The notes: a model not told the origin generated them from the letters alone. A DNA stretch of 64,000 bases from Lentzea xinjiangensis (GCF_900110955.1 NZ_FOFR01000020.1:93787-157786); one strand, 5' to 3'. Positions 34,844 to 43,852 are shown, numbered from the stretch's first letter. Translations and numbers: made by a program.

Positions 34844-37455
34844 ATGTCGAGTGGAGAAAGATCAGCGACTGGCGCAACTGGCGCCTGCCGGTCAAGCTCG
34901 GCGTCGTGCTGCTGGTGCCGGTCGCGGTGGCGGTCGGCGCGGGCGCGCTGCAGATCTCCGGTTACGTCGACCGGTCCAACGAGTACGTCGAGATGCAGGG
35001 CCTGGTCCGGCTCCGCGCCGATGTCGCGCCTTTGATCTCCAGCGTCCAGCAGGAACGCACGCTCGCCGCCCAGAGCTCGACCAGCGGTTCCGGCGTCGGC
35101 GCCTACCAGAACCAGATCAGCGCCACCGACAACGCCGCCGCGACCGTGCGCCGCCGCGTCGAGCGCACCGGCGGGCTCAGCGACGTCGCGCGCAACCGGT
35201 TCAGCGAGCTCGGCGGTCAGCTCGACACGTTGAAGAACCTGCGGGAGAAGGTCGCGCAGGGCGGCGACGGGGGCGACCCGTCGGGCGGCACGACCGGCTA
35301 CACCGCGATCGTGAAGTCGTTGCTGGACTTCGAACAGGCGCTCATCAGCCAGTTCGGCGACGAGGTCATCTCCGGCACGGCCATGGCGCTGCACAACATG
35401 GTCATCGCGCAGGAGCAGGTCTCGCTGCAGCACGCGATCGTCCTGGCCGCGATCGGCCGCGGCAAGCTCCTCGGCCCCGAGGTCCGCACGCTGGAGCAGT
35501 CCGACATCCGGTTGCAGGACCGCCTGAACGACTTCCAGGCCATCGGCACGACCGAGCAGCGCCGCACCTACGACCAGACCGTGACCGGCGCCGCCGTCGC
35601 GAACCGCTCCGCCCTGGTGGAACGCGCGCTCACCCAGCCGGACGGCACGCCGGCGGCCGCCGCGCGTCCCGGCCAGCCCAAGCCGCCCGCCTCGTTCGGC
35701 ATCGCCGTCGAGGACTGGAACAGGTCCTCCGGCACCACCGCCCGGCTGATGGAGCAGGTCGTCCGCCAGTTGCAGGACGAGCTCGCGAACACCGCCGCCG
35801 CGCTGCAGGACGACACGTCCAACAAAGCGGGCGCCGCCGCGGTCATCCTGCTCGCGATGCTGATCGTCGCCGGCGCGCTCGGCTTCGTCATCGGCCGCTA
35901 CCTGCTGCGGTCGCTGTCCGAGCTGCGGCGCTCCGCGCTCGACGTGGCGCACCACCACCTGCCGGAGGTCGTCGCCGCGATCCGCGCCGACCGCCTGCCC
36001 GACACCGAGATCGAGCCGGTGCCGGTGCACACCAGCGAGGAGTTCGGCCAGCTGGCGCGCGCGTTCGACGCCGTGCACGAGCAGGCGATCCGCTCCGCCG
36101 TCGAGCAGTCGTCGCTGCGGTCGGGCATGAAGAACATCTTCGTCAACCTGTCGCGCCGCTCGCAGGGCCTCGTCGAGCGCCAGCTCAAGCTCATGGAGGA
36201 GCTGGAGCGCCACGAGGAGAACCCCGAGCAGCTCGCCAACCTCTTCAAGCTCGACCACCTCGCGACGCGCATGCGCCGCAACAACGAGAACCTGATGGTG
36301 CTGTCCGGCGCCGACGTCGCGCGCCGGTTCCACCAGCCGGTCCCCCTGGCCGACGTGCTGCGCGCCGCCGCGTCGGAGATCGAGCACTACCAGCGGGTCG
36401 TGGTGAAGTCGACGCCGTCGGTGGAGATCGTCGGCTACGCGGCCAGCGACCTCGTCCGCCTCGTCGCGGAGCTGCTGGACAACGCCACGGCGTTCTCCGC
36501 GCCCACGACCCAGGTCGTGATCGGCTCGCGGACCGACCCCCAGGGTTCGGTGCTCGTCGAGGTCGCGGACCAGGGCATCGGCCTCGGCCCGGCCGAGCTG
36601 GCCGAGGCCAACGAGCGGCTGTCCTCCGGCTCGGAGGACGACGTGCCCGTCTCGCGCCAGATGGGGCTGTTCGTCGTCGGCCGCCTCGCGGCCCGCCACG
36701 GCGTCACCGTCCGGCTGCGCGCGGCGGGGGAGGCCAGGGAAGGCCTGCGGGCGCTCGTGTTCGTGCCGGCGGAGCTCGTCCGCTCGCACGAGGAGGCGCC
36801 CGCGCCGTCCGCGCCGCGCCACGCCGCGCTGCCCCAGCCGAAGCAGGCCTCGAAGCAGCCGCACGTGGTCGTGAAGACCCCGAACCTGGCGCCGCCCGCC
36901 CCGGCCATCGAGCACCCGCGCGAGTCGGCGGAGTGGGCCCCGTTCCGGGGCGCGGCGATCGACGAGTCGCTGCCGCAGCGCAACCCCGGCACCGCCTCGG
37001 CCGTCGACAGGTCCGTGCAGGCATCCACACCGGCATCCACACCGGCACCCACACCGGCACCGAACGAGACGACGTCCTCCTGGTTCGCGGGCAGTGGCGT
37101 CACGGACGAACCGGACGGCGGGCACCAGCCGCCCGCGTCGTCACCCTCCGCGGTGGCGTCCTGGTTCGGCAAGAAGCCCGGCGGTACGGTCTGGGAGCAG
37201 GCCGGCGAGACCGCCGCGGACGCCGGCGAGACCGATGCCGGGTTGCCGAAACGGGCGCCACGCAGGAACCTGCTCCCCGACCTCGCCGAACGTCCCGGGA
37301 ACGGCACCCGCCCTGCCGCGGGCCCCAAGCGCGATCCGGAACGAGCACGAGGCTTCCTCGCGAGCTACCAGACAGGCCTGCGCCAGGCCCCGCTGGGCGG
37401 CGGCGGGAACGGAAACGGCCAGGGGAACGGCCTGTGGAACGGGGAGAAGGCATGA
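34840..37455 (+). CDS. cvnA: conservon sensor kinase-like protein CvnA (nitrate-sensing domain)
   Basis: 871 residues. TM1 (about 20-38), an extracellular helical NIT-type domain (50-300), TM2 (332-352), a HAMP-like linker, a dimerisation helix region (430-480, with LFKLDHLATRMRRNNENL) and an HATPase domain (about 500-645, Asn548, DQGIGLGPAEL). The last 220 residues are Pro/Ser/Thr-rich and disordered. Cvn sensors of Streptomyces work with a roadblock protein, a DUF742 protein and a small GTPase, all present downstream. The start GTG fits the typical N-terminus (WRKISDWRNWRLPVKLG). Confidence 0.9.
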   Translation: MNVEWRKISDWRNWRLPVKLGVVLLVPVAVAVGAGALQISGYVDRSNEYVEMQGLVRLRADVAPLISSVQQERTLAAQSSTSGSGVGAYQNQISATDNAAATVRRRVERTGGLSDVARNRFSELGGQLDTLKNLREKVAQGGDGGDPSGGTTGYTAIVKSLLDFEQALISQFGDEVISGTAMALHNMVIAQEQVSLQHAIVLAAIGRGKLLGPEVRTLEQSDIRLQDRLNDFQAIGTTEQRRTYDQTVTGAAVANRSALVERALTQPDGTPAAAARPGQPKPPASFGIAVEDWNRSSGTTARLMEQVVRQLQDELANTAAALQDDTSNKAGAAAVILLAMLIVAGALGFVIGRYLLRSLSELRRSALDVAHHHLPEVVAAIRADRLPDTEIEPVPVHTSEEFGQLARAFDAVHEQAIRSAVEQSSLRSGMKNIFVNLSRRSQGLVERQLKLMEELERHEENPEQLANLFKLDHLATRMRRNNENLMVLSGADVARRFHQPVPLADVLRAAASEIEHYQRVVVKSTPSVEIVGYAASDLVRLVAELLDNATAFSAPTTQVVIGSRTDPQGSVLVEVADQGIGLGPAELAEANERLSSGSEDDVPVSRQMGLFVVGRLAARHGVTVRLRAAGEAREGLRALVFVPAELVRSHEEAPAPSAPRHAALPQPKQASKQPHVVVKTPNLAPPAPAIEHPRESAEWAPFRGAAIDESLPQRNPGTASAVDRSVQASTPASTPAPTPAPNETTSSWFAGSGVTDEPDGGHQPPASSPSAVASWFGKKPGGTVWEQAGETAADAGETDAGLPKRAPRRNLLPDLAERPGNGTRPAAGPKRDPERARGFLASYQTGLRQAPLGGGGNGNGQGNGLWNGEKA
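37021..37056 (+). repeat. tandem 12-base repeat inside cvnA
   Basis: Three copies of GCATCCACACCG (the third with one change) encode alternating Ala/Ser/Thr/Pro in the disordered tail. Copy number may vary between strains. Confidence 0.7.
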
Positions 37456-37871
37456 GCACGCCTCAGTCGCACCAGATCGACCAGTTCGGCTGGCTGGTCA
37501 CGAACTTCACCGATCGCGTGGCCGGTGTCGCCCACGCGATCGTGATCTCGGTGGACGGCTTGCTGCTCACCAAGTCGACGGGCCTGCCGCCGGACCGCGC
37601 CGACCAGCTCGCGGCCATCGCGTCGGGCGTCGCGGCGCTCACGATGAGCGCCTCGCGCTGTTTCGACGGCGGCGGTGTGTTGCGCACCGTGATCGAGATG
37701 GACTACGGGATCATGCTTCTCATGTCCATTCGAGACGGGTCCTGTCTGGCGGTCCTGGCCGCCCCCGACAGCGACGTCGGCCAGGTCGCCTACGAGATGA
37801 CCGTGGTCGTCGACCAGGTGGGCCAGATCCTCACCCCCGAACTGCGGGCTCAGCTGCACAGCGTGAGGTGA
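37452..37871 (+). CDS. cvnB: roadblock/LC7 domain protein CvnB
   Basis: 139 residues, one roadblock/LC7 domain (about 10-125) with FGWLVTNFTDRVAGVAHAIV, SVDGLLLTKSTGLP and LAAIASGVAALT. These MglB-like proteins act on or scaffold small GTPases. The ATG overlaps the cvnA stop (ATGA). In Streptomyces conservons CvnB forms a membrane-associated complex with CvnA, CvnC and CvnD. Confidence 0.93.
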   Translation: MSTPQSHQIDQFGWLVTNFTDRVAGVAHAIVISVDGLLLTKSTGLPPDRADQLAAIASGVAALTMSASRCFDGGGVLRTVIEMDYGIMLLMSIRDGSCLAVLAAPDSDVGQVAYEMTVVVDQVGQILTPELRAQLHSVR

Positions 37872-37873
37872 TC

Positions 37874-38422
37874 ATGAGTTCGGCCGGTGACGCGCACCGA
37901 CGACGCCGACGGGCCCAGACGCCCGCCGAGCAGACGTTCGCCGACCTGATGAACGGGTTCTCCCTGGACTCGGGTCGCAAGCGGACGCGCCCGCCGTCGT
38001 CCCCGATGCCGGAGCGGGAGCCGGCTCCCGTTGCGCCGCAGCAGGAAGCACCGCACTTCGAGGCCGTGGTCCCGGAGGTGCCGGACGCCTCGATCGTTCG
38101 TGCATATGCCTGGACGGGCGGGCGCACTCGGTCGAACATCAACCTCGAGATCGAGACACTTGTCTCCGCGAATGATCAGAGTCGGCAGTCTGCAGGTATC
38201 TTGCAGGCTGAGCACCAACACGTCGTCGAGCTGTGCCGCTCGCCGCGATCCGTCGCGGAGGTGGCCGCGCTGATGCGGCTCCCCCTGGGAGTCGCCAAGG
38301 TACTGGTCGGCGACATGGCGGAACGAGGTCTGGTGGACGTGCACCAGACCGCTTCCGCAGGCGGTGACACGCCGGACCTCGGGTTGATGGAGAGAGTGCT
38401 GAGTGGACTACGTCGGCTCTAG
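37874..38422 (+). CDS. cvnC: DUF742 protein CvnC
   Basis: 182 residues, longer than usual because of a disordered, basic N-terminal region of about 70 residues. The DUF742 winged-helix part starts at SIVRAYAWTGGRT and contains LEIETLV, VVELCRSPRSVAEVAALMRLPLGVAKVLVGD and a C-terminal LMERVLSGLRRL. It links the sensor to the GTPase in the conservon. It begins 2 bases after cvnB and overlaps cvnD by 20 bases. Confidence 0.92.
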   Translation: MSSAGDAHRRRRRAQTPAEQTFADLMNGFSLDSGRKRTRPPSSPMPEREPAPVAPQQEAPHFEAVVPEVPDASIVRAYAWTGGRTRSNINLEIETLVSANDQSRQSAGILQAEHQHVVELCRSPRSVAEVAALMRLPLGVAKVLVGDMAERGLVDVHQTASAGGDTPDLGLMERVLSGLRRL

Positions 38423-39020
38423 ATTTCCCGAACTGGGGCCCCCTGGGCCGCCCGGTCGGGAGCTGACCTCGGCCAAGATTGTCGTCGCCGGTGGCTTCGG
38501 CGTGGGCAAGTGCACCTTCATCAGGTCGATCGTGGACAGCGACCTGCTGACCATGACGGCGCTGCCGCCGGAGCGCGCCGGTCTGGTGACCGAGCTCGTG
38601 CGCATCCAGTTCGGCCGCGTGTGGCTCGACCCCGGCCTCGCGCTGCACCTGTTCGTGGCTCCGCAGTGGCAGGACCCGCGCGCGGGCTGGAGCGACGTGG
38701 TGCGCGGCGCTGTCGGTGCCGTGGTGCTCTTCGACGTGATGCGCCCCGCGGACTCGGTGGACGCCATGCGGTACTTCGAGGACCACCACATCCCGTACGT
38801 GCTGGCGCTGAACAACGTCCACGCGTCCGTCCGGTCGGACGTGAAGGCGATCATCCGCGGGATGGGCATCTCGCCGGACGTGCCGGTCGTGAACTGCGAC
38901 CCGCGCGTGCGGTTGTCCGTGCGCGAGGCGCTGATCACGCTGACCGAGCACGCGAAGCTCGACCGGTGGCGGCGTCGTCCCGGCCCGGACGAGACCACGC
39001 CCCTCGCGCCCGTCTGCTGA
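38403..39020 (+). CDS. cvnD: conservon small GTPase-like protein CvnD, degenerate
   Basis: 205 residues. The P-loop is GGFGVGKCT, with Cys where Ser/Thr normally binds Mg. The switch I region reads ELVRIQFGRV rather than the usual TTVAMDFGRI. The G3 region is LFVAPQWQ instead of FGTPGQ, and the guanine-recognition motif is ALNNVH rather than a clear NxxD. GTP binding or hydrolysis is therefore doubtful. Position, length and fold still identify CvnD. It overlaps cvnC by 20 bases and ends the conservon. Confidence 0.85.
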   Translation: MDYVGSRFPELGPPGPPGRELTSAKIVVAGGFGVGKCTFIRSIVDSDLLTMTALPPERAGLVTELVRIQFGRVWLDPGLALHLFVAPQWQDPRAGWSDVVRGAVGAVVLFDVMRPADSVDAMRYFEDHHIPYVLALNNVHASVRSDVKAIIRGMGISPDVPVVNCDPRVRLSVREALITLTEHAKLDRWRRRPGPDETTPLAPVC

Positions 39021-39044
39021 CCTGGCCGGGGCAGGCAGGGAGGC

Positions 39045-39536
39045 TCAGCCCTCCTGGTGCCCCGTCGTCCCGCCGCCGCGCAGGTCGGCGAGCTGCCGGG
39101 TGTGCACGGGCACGTGGTTCTCGGCGAGGCCGTCGACCAGGCCGGCGAGCGGCACCGGCTGGTCCAGCAGGAGCACGTCGCCCGACATCAGCAGGGCCGG
39201 CACCAGCACCGCGGCGGCGTCCTCGCCCAGCCGGCCGGCGACGTCGCAGAGGGTGTCCGCCTGGGCGCGGACGTGCGCGATCAGCTCCGCTCTGCCGGAG
39301 TGCCCGGCGATGATCCGGTCGAGGTTGGCGGTGTCGAGGCACACCCGGTTGTCGAAGCTCGGCCGCACGCCGGCGACGACGCCGAGCGCGACCGCGGTCG
39401 TCATCGCGTCGACGCTGAGGACGTGAGCCAGCACCTGGTCGGCGTTCCAGCCCCCGTCGGCGGCCTCACCCAGGTCGGGGGCCGCCGCCACCTCGAAGAA
39501 CTTCTCGTAGGCACCGCGCAGTGCGGTCGTGTCCAT
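39045..39536 (-). CDS. DinB-like / mycothiol maleylpyruvate isomerase N-terminal family protein
   Basis: 163 residues, a four-helix protein with WNADQVLAHVLSVD, typical of the DinB/MDMPI superfamily; members bind metal through three His and often use mycothiol. The helical pattern supports the fold, but the metal ligands are incomplete. The ATG at 39536 has GGGGAG upstream. It is divergent from a MarR-type regulator with operators between them, so it is probably that regulator's target. Confidence 0.65.
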   Translation of the reverse strand: MDTTALRGAYEKFFEVAAAPDLGEAADGGWNADQVLAHVLSVDAMTTAVALGVVAGVRPSFDNRVCLDTANLDRIIAGHSGRAELIAHVRAQADTLCDVAGRLGEDAAAVLVPALLMSGDVLLLDQPVPLAGLVDGLAENHVPVHTRQLADLRGGGTTGHQEG

Positions 39537-39568
39537 CGTTGCTCCCCGGTCCGCAGTCCATTCTGATA

Positions 39569-39585
39569 TGCAACCAATGGTTGCA
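39569..39585. promoter_or_regulatory. operator palindrome near the DinB-like gene
   Basis: TGCAACCA-A-TGGTTGCA is a perfect 8+1+8 palindrome 32 bases upstream of the DinB-like gene. Its GCAAC/GTTGC half-sites recur at 39604-39619 (GCAAC, 6 bases, GTTGC). Confidence 0.75.
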
Positions 39586-39603
39586 CTTTGCGGACTCCGT
39601 TCG

Positions 39604-39643
39604 CAACTGTTGGGTTGCACATGTTGACAAGATCGCTACGATG
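39604..39643 (+). promoter_or_regulatory. MarR gene promoter with overlapping operator
   Basis: Half-sites GCAAC (39604-39608) and GTTGC (39615-39619) overlap TTGCAC (-35, 39616-39621). After a 16-base spacer comes TACGAT (-10, 39638-39643). This suggests autorepression by the downstream regulator. A TTGACA at 39625-39630 has no well-spaced -10. Confidence 0.6.
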
Positions 39644-39672
39644 ATTTCAGTGTCGACCGAAGGGGATCACCG

Positions 39673-40137
39673 ATGAGCGTGGGCAGGGAAACGCGGCTGT
39701 CGGCCTGGATCGAGCGGTTCGCGGCCCACTTCGCCGAGGAGGGCATCCCGCTGATCGGTGGCCGCATCCTCGGCTACCTGCTGGTCTGCCAGCCCGTCGA
39801 GCGCACCGCGGCGGAGCTCTCCCAGGAGCTGGAGGCGAGCAGCGGGTCGATCAGCACGAACCTCAAGTACCTCGTCAACGTCGGCCTGGTGACCAAGCGG
39901 ACGCGGCGCGGCAGGCAGGCGGCCGAGTACCGGATCAACGAGAAGGCCTGGTCGGGGTTCGTGCAGCGCAAGCTCGACGCCATCGCGAGCGTGCAGGTGC
40001 TGACCGAGGACGGCATGCGGCTGCTCAGCGGCGACCCGGAGCGCGCGATGCGGCTGCGGACCGTCGACCACCTCTACGGTTGGCTCTCGGCGGAACTTCC
40101 CGCTTTGTGGGAGCGCAGGCCCGCGTCGCCGAAGTAG
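39673..40137 (+). CDS. MarR/GbsR-type transcriptional regulator
   Basis: 154 residues. A winged helix with recognition region LSQELEASSGSISTNLKYL and wing TKRTRRGRQAAEYRI, preceded by GGRILGYLLVCQP; this resembles GbsR-like MarR regulators. The N- and C-terminal helices would form the dimer interface. The ATG has AAGGGGAT upstream. Two palindromic sites lie in the gap to the divergent DinB-like gene. Confidence 0.85.
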   Translation: MSVGRETRLSAWIERFAAHFAEEGIPLIGGRILGYLLVCQPVERTAAELSQELEASSGSISTNLKYLVNVGLVTKRTRRGRQAAEYRINEKAWSGFVQRKLDAIASVQVLTEDGMRLLSGDPERAMRLRTVDHLYGWLSAELPALWERRPASPK

Positions 40138-40147
40138 CGTGGGTGCC

Positions 40148-41251
40148 ATGTGGCACCCGTTCCGCGACGACGTGGAGTACTACGAGGAACGAGCCAGGGG
40201 ACTGCTCGCCTCCGCGTGGGACGGCGTGCCCGGCGCGCTCGAGGTCTTCGACGACGTGCCGCTGACGGACGAGGGCGCGCACACGGTGCTCGCCCAGGCC
40301 CACGGGTGCGCGGACTGGAAGGCGTTCAAGGCGCACATCCGCAAGCCGCGCCCGTTCGCCCGCGCGTACCAGGCCATCGAGATGCGGAACGCCGGTGAGC
40401 TCGAAGCGATCATCACGCGCGACCCGTGGCTCGTGCGGGCCAGCGGCACCAATGGCAACGACCTGCTCGGGCTCGCCGCCGCCAAGCACGACGAACGCCT
40501 GGTCGAGCTCCTGCTCACCGCGGGCGCGGACATCGACCACCGGAACGTCCACGGCTGGACCGCGTTGCACCAGGCCGCCTATGCGAACCTCCCGCGGCTC
40601 GCCGAGCTGCTGCTGCGCAAAGGCGCCCGCGCCGACCTCGAAGCGCGCGGAGAGGGCGGCACACCGCTCACCGTCGCGTTGTTCTGGGGCAACGGCGAAG
40701 TAGCCGAAGTCCTGGCACCGCACGGAGTCCACCCGCCGAACCTGCGCACGGCCGCCGGGCTGGGCGATCTGGACCTCGCCGCCGAACCGGGGACCGGTCG
40801 CGGCTTCTACCGCCCGCACAGCGGTTTCCCGCGCTGGTGGCCGACGGACGACCCGCAGGAGGTCCTCGACGAGGCGTTGTCCTGGGCGGCCCGCAACGAC
40901 CGCACGGAGGTCCTCGGCGAGCTGTGCGGGCGCGGCGCGAGGATCGACGCGGACGTCTACCGCGGCACCGCGCTCGCGTGGGCGGCGTGGCGCGGCCTGG
41001 AGAAGGCCACCCGCGCGTTGCTCGACCTGGGCGCGAACCCCGACCAGCGCACGGGTTTCGGCGGTCCGCTGCACGGCGAGGGCGTGACGGCGCTGCACCT
41101 CGCGGCCGAACGCGGCCACCTGCCGGTCATCCGGATCCTGCTCGACGCGGGCGCCGACCGGACCATCACCGACGTGAACTTCGAGGCCACGCCCGCGAAC
41201 TGGGCCGGCCACAACGACCACGGAGAGGCTCAGGCCTTGCTGAGCGCCTGA
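40148..41251 (+). CDS. ankyrin-repeat protein
   Basis: 367 residues. After a helical N-terminal part (about 1-95), ankyrin repeats are visible: NDLLGLAAAKHDERLVELLL, HGWTALHQAAYANLPRLAEL, GTPLTVALFWGNGEVAEVL, GTALAWAAWRGLEKATRALL and VTALHLAAERGHLPVIRILL. These mediate protein binding; no enzyme domain is seen. ATG 40148 is preferred, with GTG 40139 as alternative. The 3' end overlaps ctaA (convergent) by 22 bases. Confidence 0.88.
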   Translation: MWHPFRDDVEYYEERARGLLASAWDGVPGALEVFDDVPLTDEGAHTVLAQAHGCADWKAFKAHIRKPRPFARAYQAIEMRNAGELEAIITRDPWLVRASGTNGNDLLGLAAAKHDERLVELLLTAGADIDHRNVHGWTALHQAAYANLPRLAELLLRKGARADLEARGEGGTPLTVALFWGNGEVAEVLAPHGVHPPNLRTAAGLGDLDLAAEPGTGRGFYRPHSGFPRWWPTDDPQEVLDEALSWAARNDRTEVLGELCGRGARIDADVYRGTALAWAAWRGLEKATRALLDLGANPDQRTGFGGPLHGEGVTALHLAAERGHLPVIRILLDAGADRTITDVNFEATPANWAGHNDHGEAQALLSA

Positions 41252-42147
41252 TCCTCGGCCTCGGGCAGCTCGACCGCGTGCGTGCGCTCGCGGCTGGACG
41301 TCCACAGCGCCGCCGTGGCCACGACCACCGCGCCGGCGCCCAGCACGTGGATCGACACGAGCACCTCGGGCACGCCGGTCCAGTACTGCACCATGCCCAG
41401 CGCGCCCTGAGCGAGCACGACGCCGACGAGGGTCCAGTACGCGCGGGTGCGCGTCAAGAACCCGACCGCGATCAGCAGGCCCAGGAACAGGAACAGCAGG
41501 TCCGCGTGGATCTGGGCGAGCGTCTCCACCTCGACGCCCAGGCGCGGGGTCGACGCGTCACCGGCGTGCGGCCCGGCGGCCGTCACCCACGTGCCCGCGA
41601 GCAGCAACGCGCCCAGCACGGCCGCCATGACGACCTGGAGCCTCATCAGCGGCGCCGGCACGAGCAACCGCGCGGGGCCGTCGCCCTCGGACAGCGAGCT
41701 GACGAGCAGCACGGCCATCCACACCAGGCCCATCGAGATCATGAAGTGGACGGACACGGTGTACCAGGCCAGGCCGGTCAGCACCGTGATGCCGCCGACG
41801 ACCGCCTGCACCGCCACGCCGACGAGCTGGACCAGCGAGAGCACCAGCACCCGCCTGCGCCGCGGCAGGTGGAACCACGCCGCCAGCACGCACAGACCGG
41901 CGATGACGCCGACGACACCTGTCAGCGTGCGGTTGCCGAACTCGACCCACTGGTGCAGCGCCGCGACCTCGGGGTGCTCGACCGGGACGACGCTGCCCTC
42001 GACGCACTCCGGCCACGTCGGGCAGCCGAGGCCAGAGCCGGTCACGCGGACGATCGACCCGGTGACCGCGATTCCGGCCTGCGCGATGACGACGGCAATC
42101 GCGAAGGCGCGCTGCCAGGACACGAGGAAGGCGGTCAGCTTCGACAC
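41230..42147 (-). CDS. ctaA: heme A synthase (COX15/CtaA)
   Basis: 305 residues with eight membrane helices. It oxidises the C8 methyl of heme O to formyl, giving heme A. Conserved features: TGSGLGCPTWPEC with the Cys pair, ALHQWVEFGNRTLTG with a heme-ligand His, and IHADLLFLFL and ISVHVLGAG-type His sites in the C-terminal half. The GTG at 42147 is chosen because TM1 follows at once. The partner ctaB is at 20.3 kb. The ABC exporter upstream on the same strand is a common neighbour in actinobacteria. Confidence 0.93.
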   Translation of the reverse strand: MSKLTAFLVSWQRAFAIAVVIAQAGIAVTGSIVRVTGSGLGCPTWPECVEGSVVPVEHPEVAALHQWVEFGNRTLTGVVGVIAGLCVLAAWFHLPRRRRVLVLSLVQLVGVAVQAVVGGITVLTGLAWYTVSVHFMISMGLVWMAVLLVSSLSEGDGPARLLVPAPLMRLQVVMAAVLGALLLAGTWVTAAGPHAGDASTPRLGVEVETLAQIHADLLFLFLGLLIAVGFLTRTRAYWTLVGVVLAQGALGMVQYWTGVPEVLVSIHVLGAGAVVVATAALWTSSRERTHAVELPEAEDQALSKA

Positions 42148-42167
42148 GTGACCGATGGTAGGCGTGC

Positions 42168-42926
42168 TCAGGTCAGGCGAGTCGTCCGGGTGGCCAGTGC
42201 TCCGGCGGCAACGCCCCAGGCCACGAGCACGGCGACCGGTCCGGCGCCGGGCGCAGTGCCGTGCACCACAGAGGTTTCCAGCGCCTGCGCGAGAGCGGCC
42301 GACGGCAGCAGGTGCACGAACCCGACGGGCACGGTCAACGCCACGCCGCCGACCATCAGCAGCACGAACCAGATGATGTTCGCCAGCGCCAGCACGATCT
42401 CGGCGCGCAACGCGCCGCCCAGCAGCACGCCGAGCGCGCCGAACGTCAGCGTGCCCAGGACGATCAGCAGCACGACCCAGGGCAGGCCGGCGAGCGGGAA
42501 CCTCCAGCCCAGTACCAGCGCCGTGACCGCCAGCAGGACGATCTGGAGCGCGACGACGACCAGCGCGCCGCAGACGCGTCCGGCGACCAGCAGCCACCGG
42601 GGCAGCGCGGAGGCGGAGAGCCGCTTCAGCACGCCGTAGCGCCGGTCGAAGCCGAGGGCGATGGCCTGCCCGGTGAACGCCGAGGAGATGATCGCCAGCG
42701 CGAAGATCCGGGCCGTGGCGGAGCCGACCCGCGGTTCGGGCATCGGGATGACCGACATCACCGACAGCGCCACCAGCAGCGCCAGCGGGATGATCACGGT
42801 GAGCAGGACCTGCTCGCCGTTGCGCAGCGTCAGCATGGCCTCGGTGCGGGCGTGCGCGAACAGCATCCTGCCCAACGACCCGCGGCCGGGCGCCGGTGTG
42901 AACGTGCCGGGGGGGAAGGTGGTCAC
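42168..42926 (-). CDS. ABC-2 type exporter, permease subunit
   Basis: 252 residues with six membrane helices, an N-terminal cytoplasmic stretch containing HARTEAMLTLRNGEQ, and the ABC-2 pattern FDRRYGVLKRLSASALPRW in the first loop. The GTG overlaps the stop of the ATPase gene, giving a two-gene exporter. Similar transporters next to ctaA are widespread in actinobacteria; the substrate is unknown. Confidence 0.9.
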   Translation of the reverse strand: MTTFPPGTFTPAPGRGSLGRMLFAHARTEAMLTLRNGEQVLLTVIIPLALLVALSVMSVIPMPEPRVGSATARIFALAIISSAFTGQAIALGFDRRYGVLKRLSASALPRWLLVAGRVCGALVVVALQIVLLAVTALVLGWRFPLAGLPWVVLLIVLGTLTFGALGVLLGGALRAEIVLALANIIWFVLLMVGGVALTVPVGFVHLLPSAALAQALETSVVHGTAPGAGPVAVLVAWGVAAGALATRTTRLT

Positions 42927-43852
42927 GAGCGCAGCTCCCTGCCGGTCAGGTCGAGGAACACGTCTTCGAGGCTGCGCTTGGCCACCGTGAGCTCCTCGGC
43001 GAGCACGCCCTGCTGCGCGCACCACGACGTGACGGTCGACACGACCTGCGGGTCGATCAGGCCTTCCACGACGTACTGGCCCCGCGCCGCCTCGCGCACC
43101 TTCAGCCCCTCCGGCAACGCGGCGGACAGCAGCGAGAGGTCGAGGCCGGGCCGGGCGCGGAAGCGCAGCTGCTGGTCGTCGGGACGGTTCGCGGTTAGCT
43201 CGGCCGGCGAGCCCTGGGCGACGACCCGGCCCTCGTCGATGATCACGACGTCGTCCGCGAGCGTCTCGGCCTCGTCCATGAGGTGCGTCGTCAGCAGCAC
43301 GGACACGCCGTCGTGCTTCAACGCGGTCACGAGGTCCCACACCAGGCGGCGGGCCTGCGGGTCCATGCCGGCGGTCGGCTCGTCGAGGAACACCAGCTCC
43401 GGCCGGCCGATCAGCGCGCACGCGAGCGAGAGCCGCTGCTGCTGGCCGCCGGACAGCCGCTTGTAGGGGGTGCGCACGGCGCCGCCGAGCCCGAGGACCT
43501 CGATCAGCCACTTCGGGTCGAGGGGGTTGGCCGCGCACGCCGCCACGAGGTTCAGCATCTCCTCGGCGCGGATGCCGGGGTAGCCGCCGCCGCCCTGCGG
43601 CATCACGCCGATGCGCGGCCGCAGCGCCTCGTCGCCGGGCGCGAGGCCGAGCACGCGCACCGTGCCGTCGTCGGCCGAGCGGAAGCCCTCGCAGATCTCG
43701 ACGGTCGTCGTCTTGCCCGCGCCGTTGGGCCCGAGCAGGGCGAGAACGGCGCCGGGCTGCGCGATGAGGTCCAGGCCGTCGACGGCGGTCTTGGAGCCGT
43801 ACCTCTTGACCAGCCCCGACACTTCCACCGCAGGCTGGGGATTCGGGCTCAC
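42923..43852 (-). CDS. ABC-2 type exporter, ATP-binding subunit
   Basis: 309 residues from the GTG at 43852. Walker A GPNGAGKTT, signature LSGGQQQRLSLA, Walker B LVFLDEPTAGMDP and the switch His in TTHLMDEAE are all intact. A C-terminal domain of about 80 residues is typical of drug/polyketide-export ATPases. It drives the adjacent permease. A possible upstream start would run back into the inverted-repeat region and is not used. Confidence 0.93.
   Translation of the reverse strand: MSPNPQPAVEVSGLVKRYGSKTAVDGLDLIAQPGAVLALLGPNGAGKTTTVEICEGFRSADDGTVRVLGLAPGDEALRPRIGVMPQGGGGYPGIRAEEMLNLVAACAANPLDPKWLIEVLGLGGAVRTPYKRLSGGQQQRLSLACALIGRPELVFLDEPTAGMDPQARRLVWDLVTALKHDGVSVLLTTHLMDEAETLADDVVIIDEGRVVAQGSPAELTANRPDDQQLRFRARPGLDLSLLSAALPEGLKVREAARGQYVVEGLIDPQVVSTVTSWCAQQGVLAEELTVAKRSLEDVFLDLTGRELRS

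Noticed and set aside
34851..37871. Thousand-codon frame overlapping cvnA and cvnB
   Set aside because: Arg/Ala-rich shadow in the +1 frame; the conservon genes in the other frames are well supported.
39625..39630. TTGACA as the -35 of the MarR gene
   Set aside because: No -10 element at a suitable distance; TTGCAC at 39616 with TACGAT at 39638 fits better.
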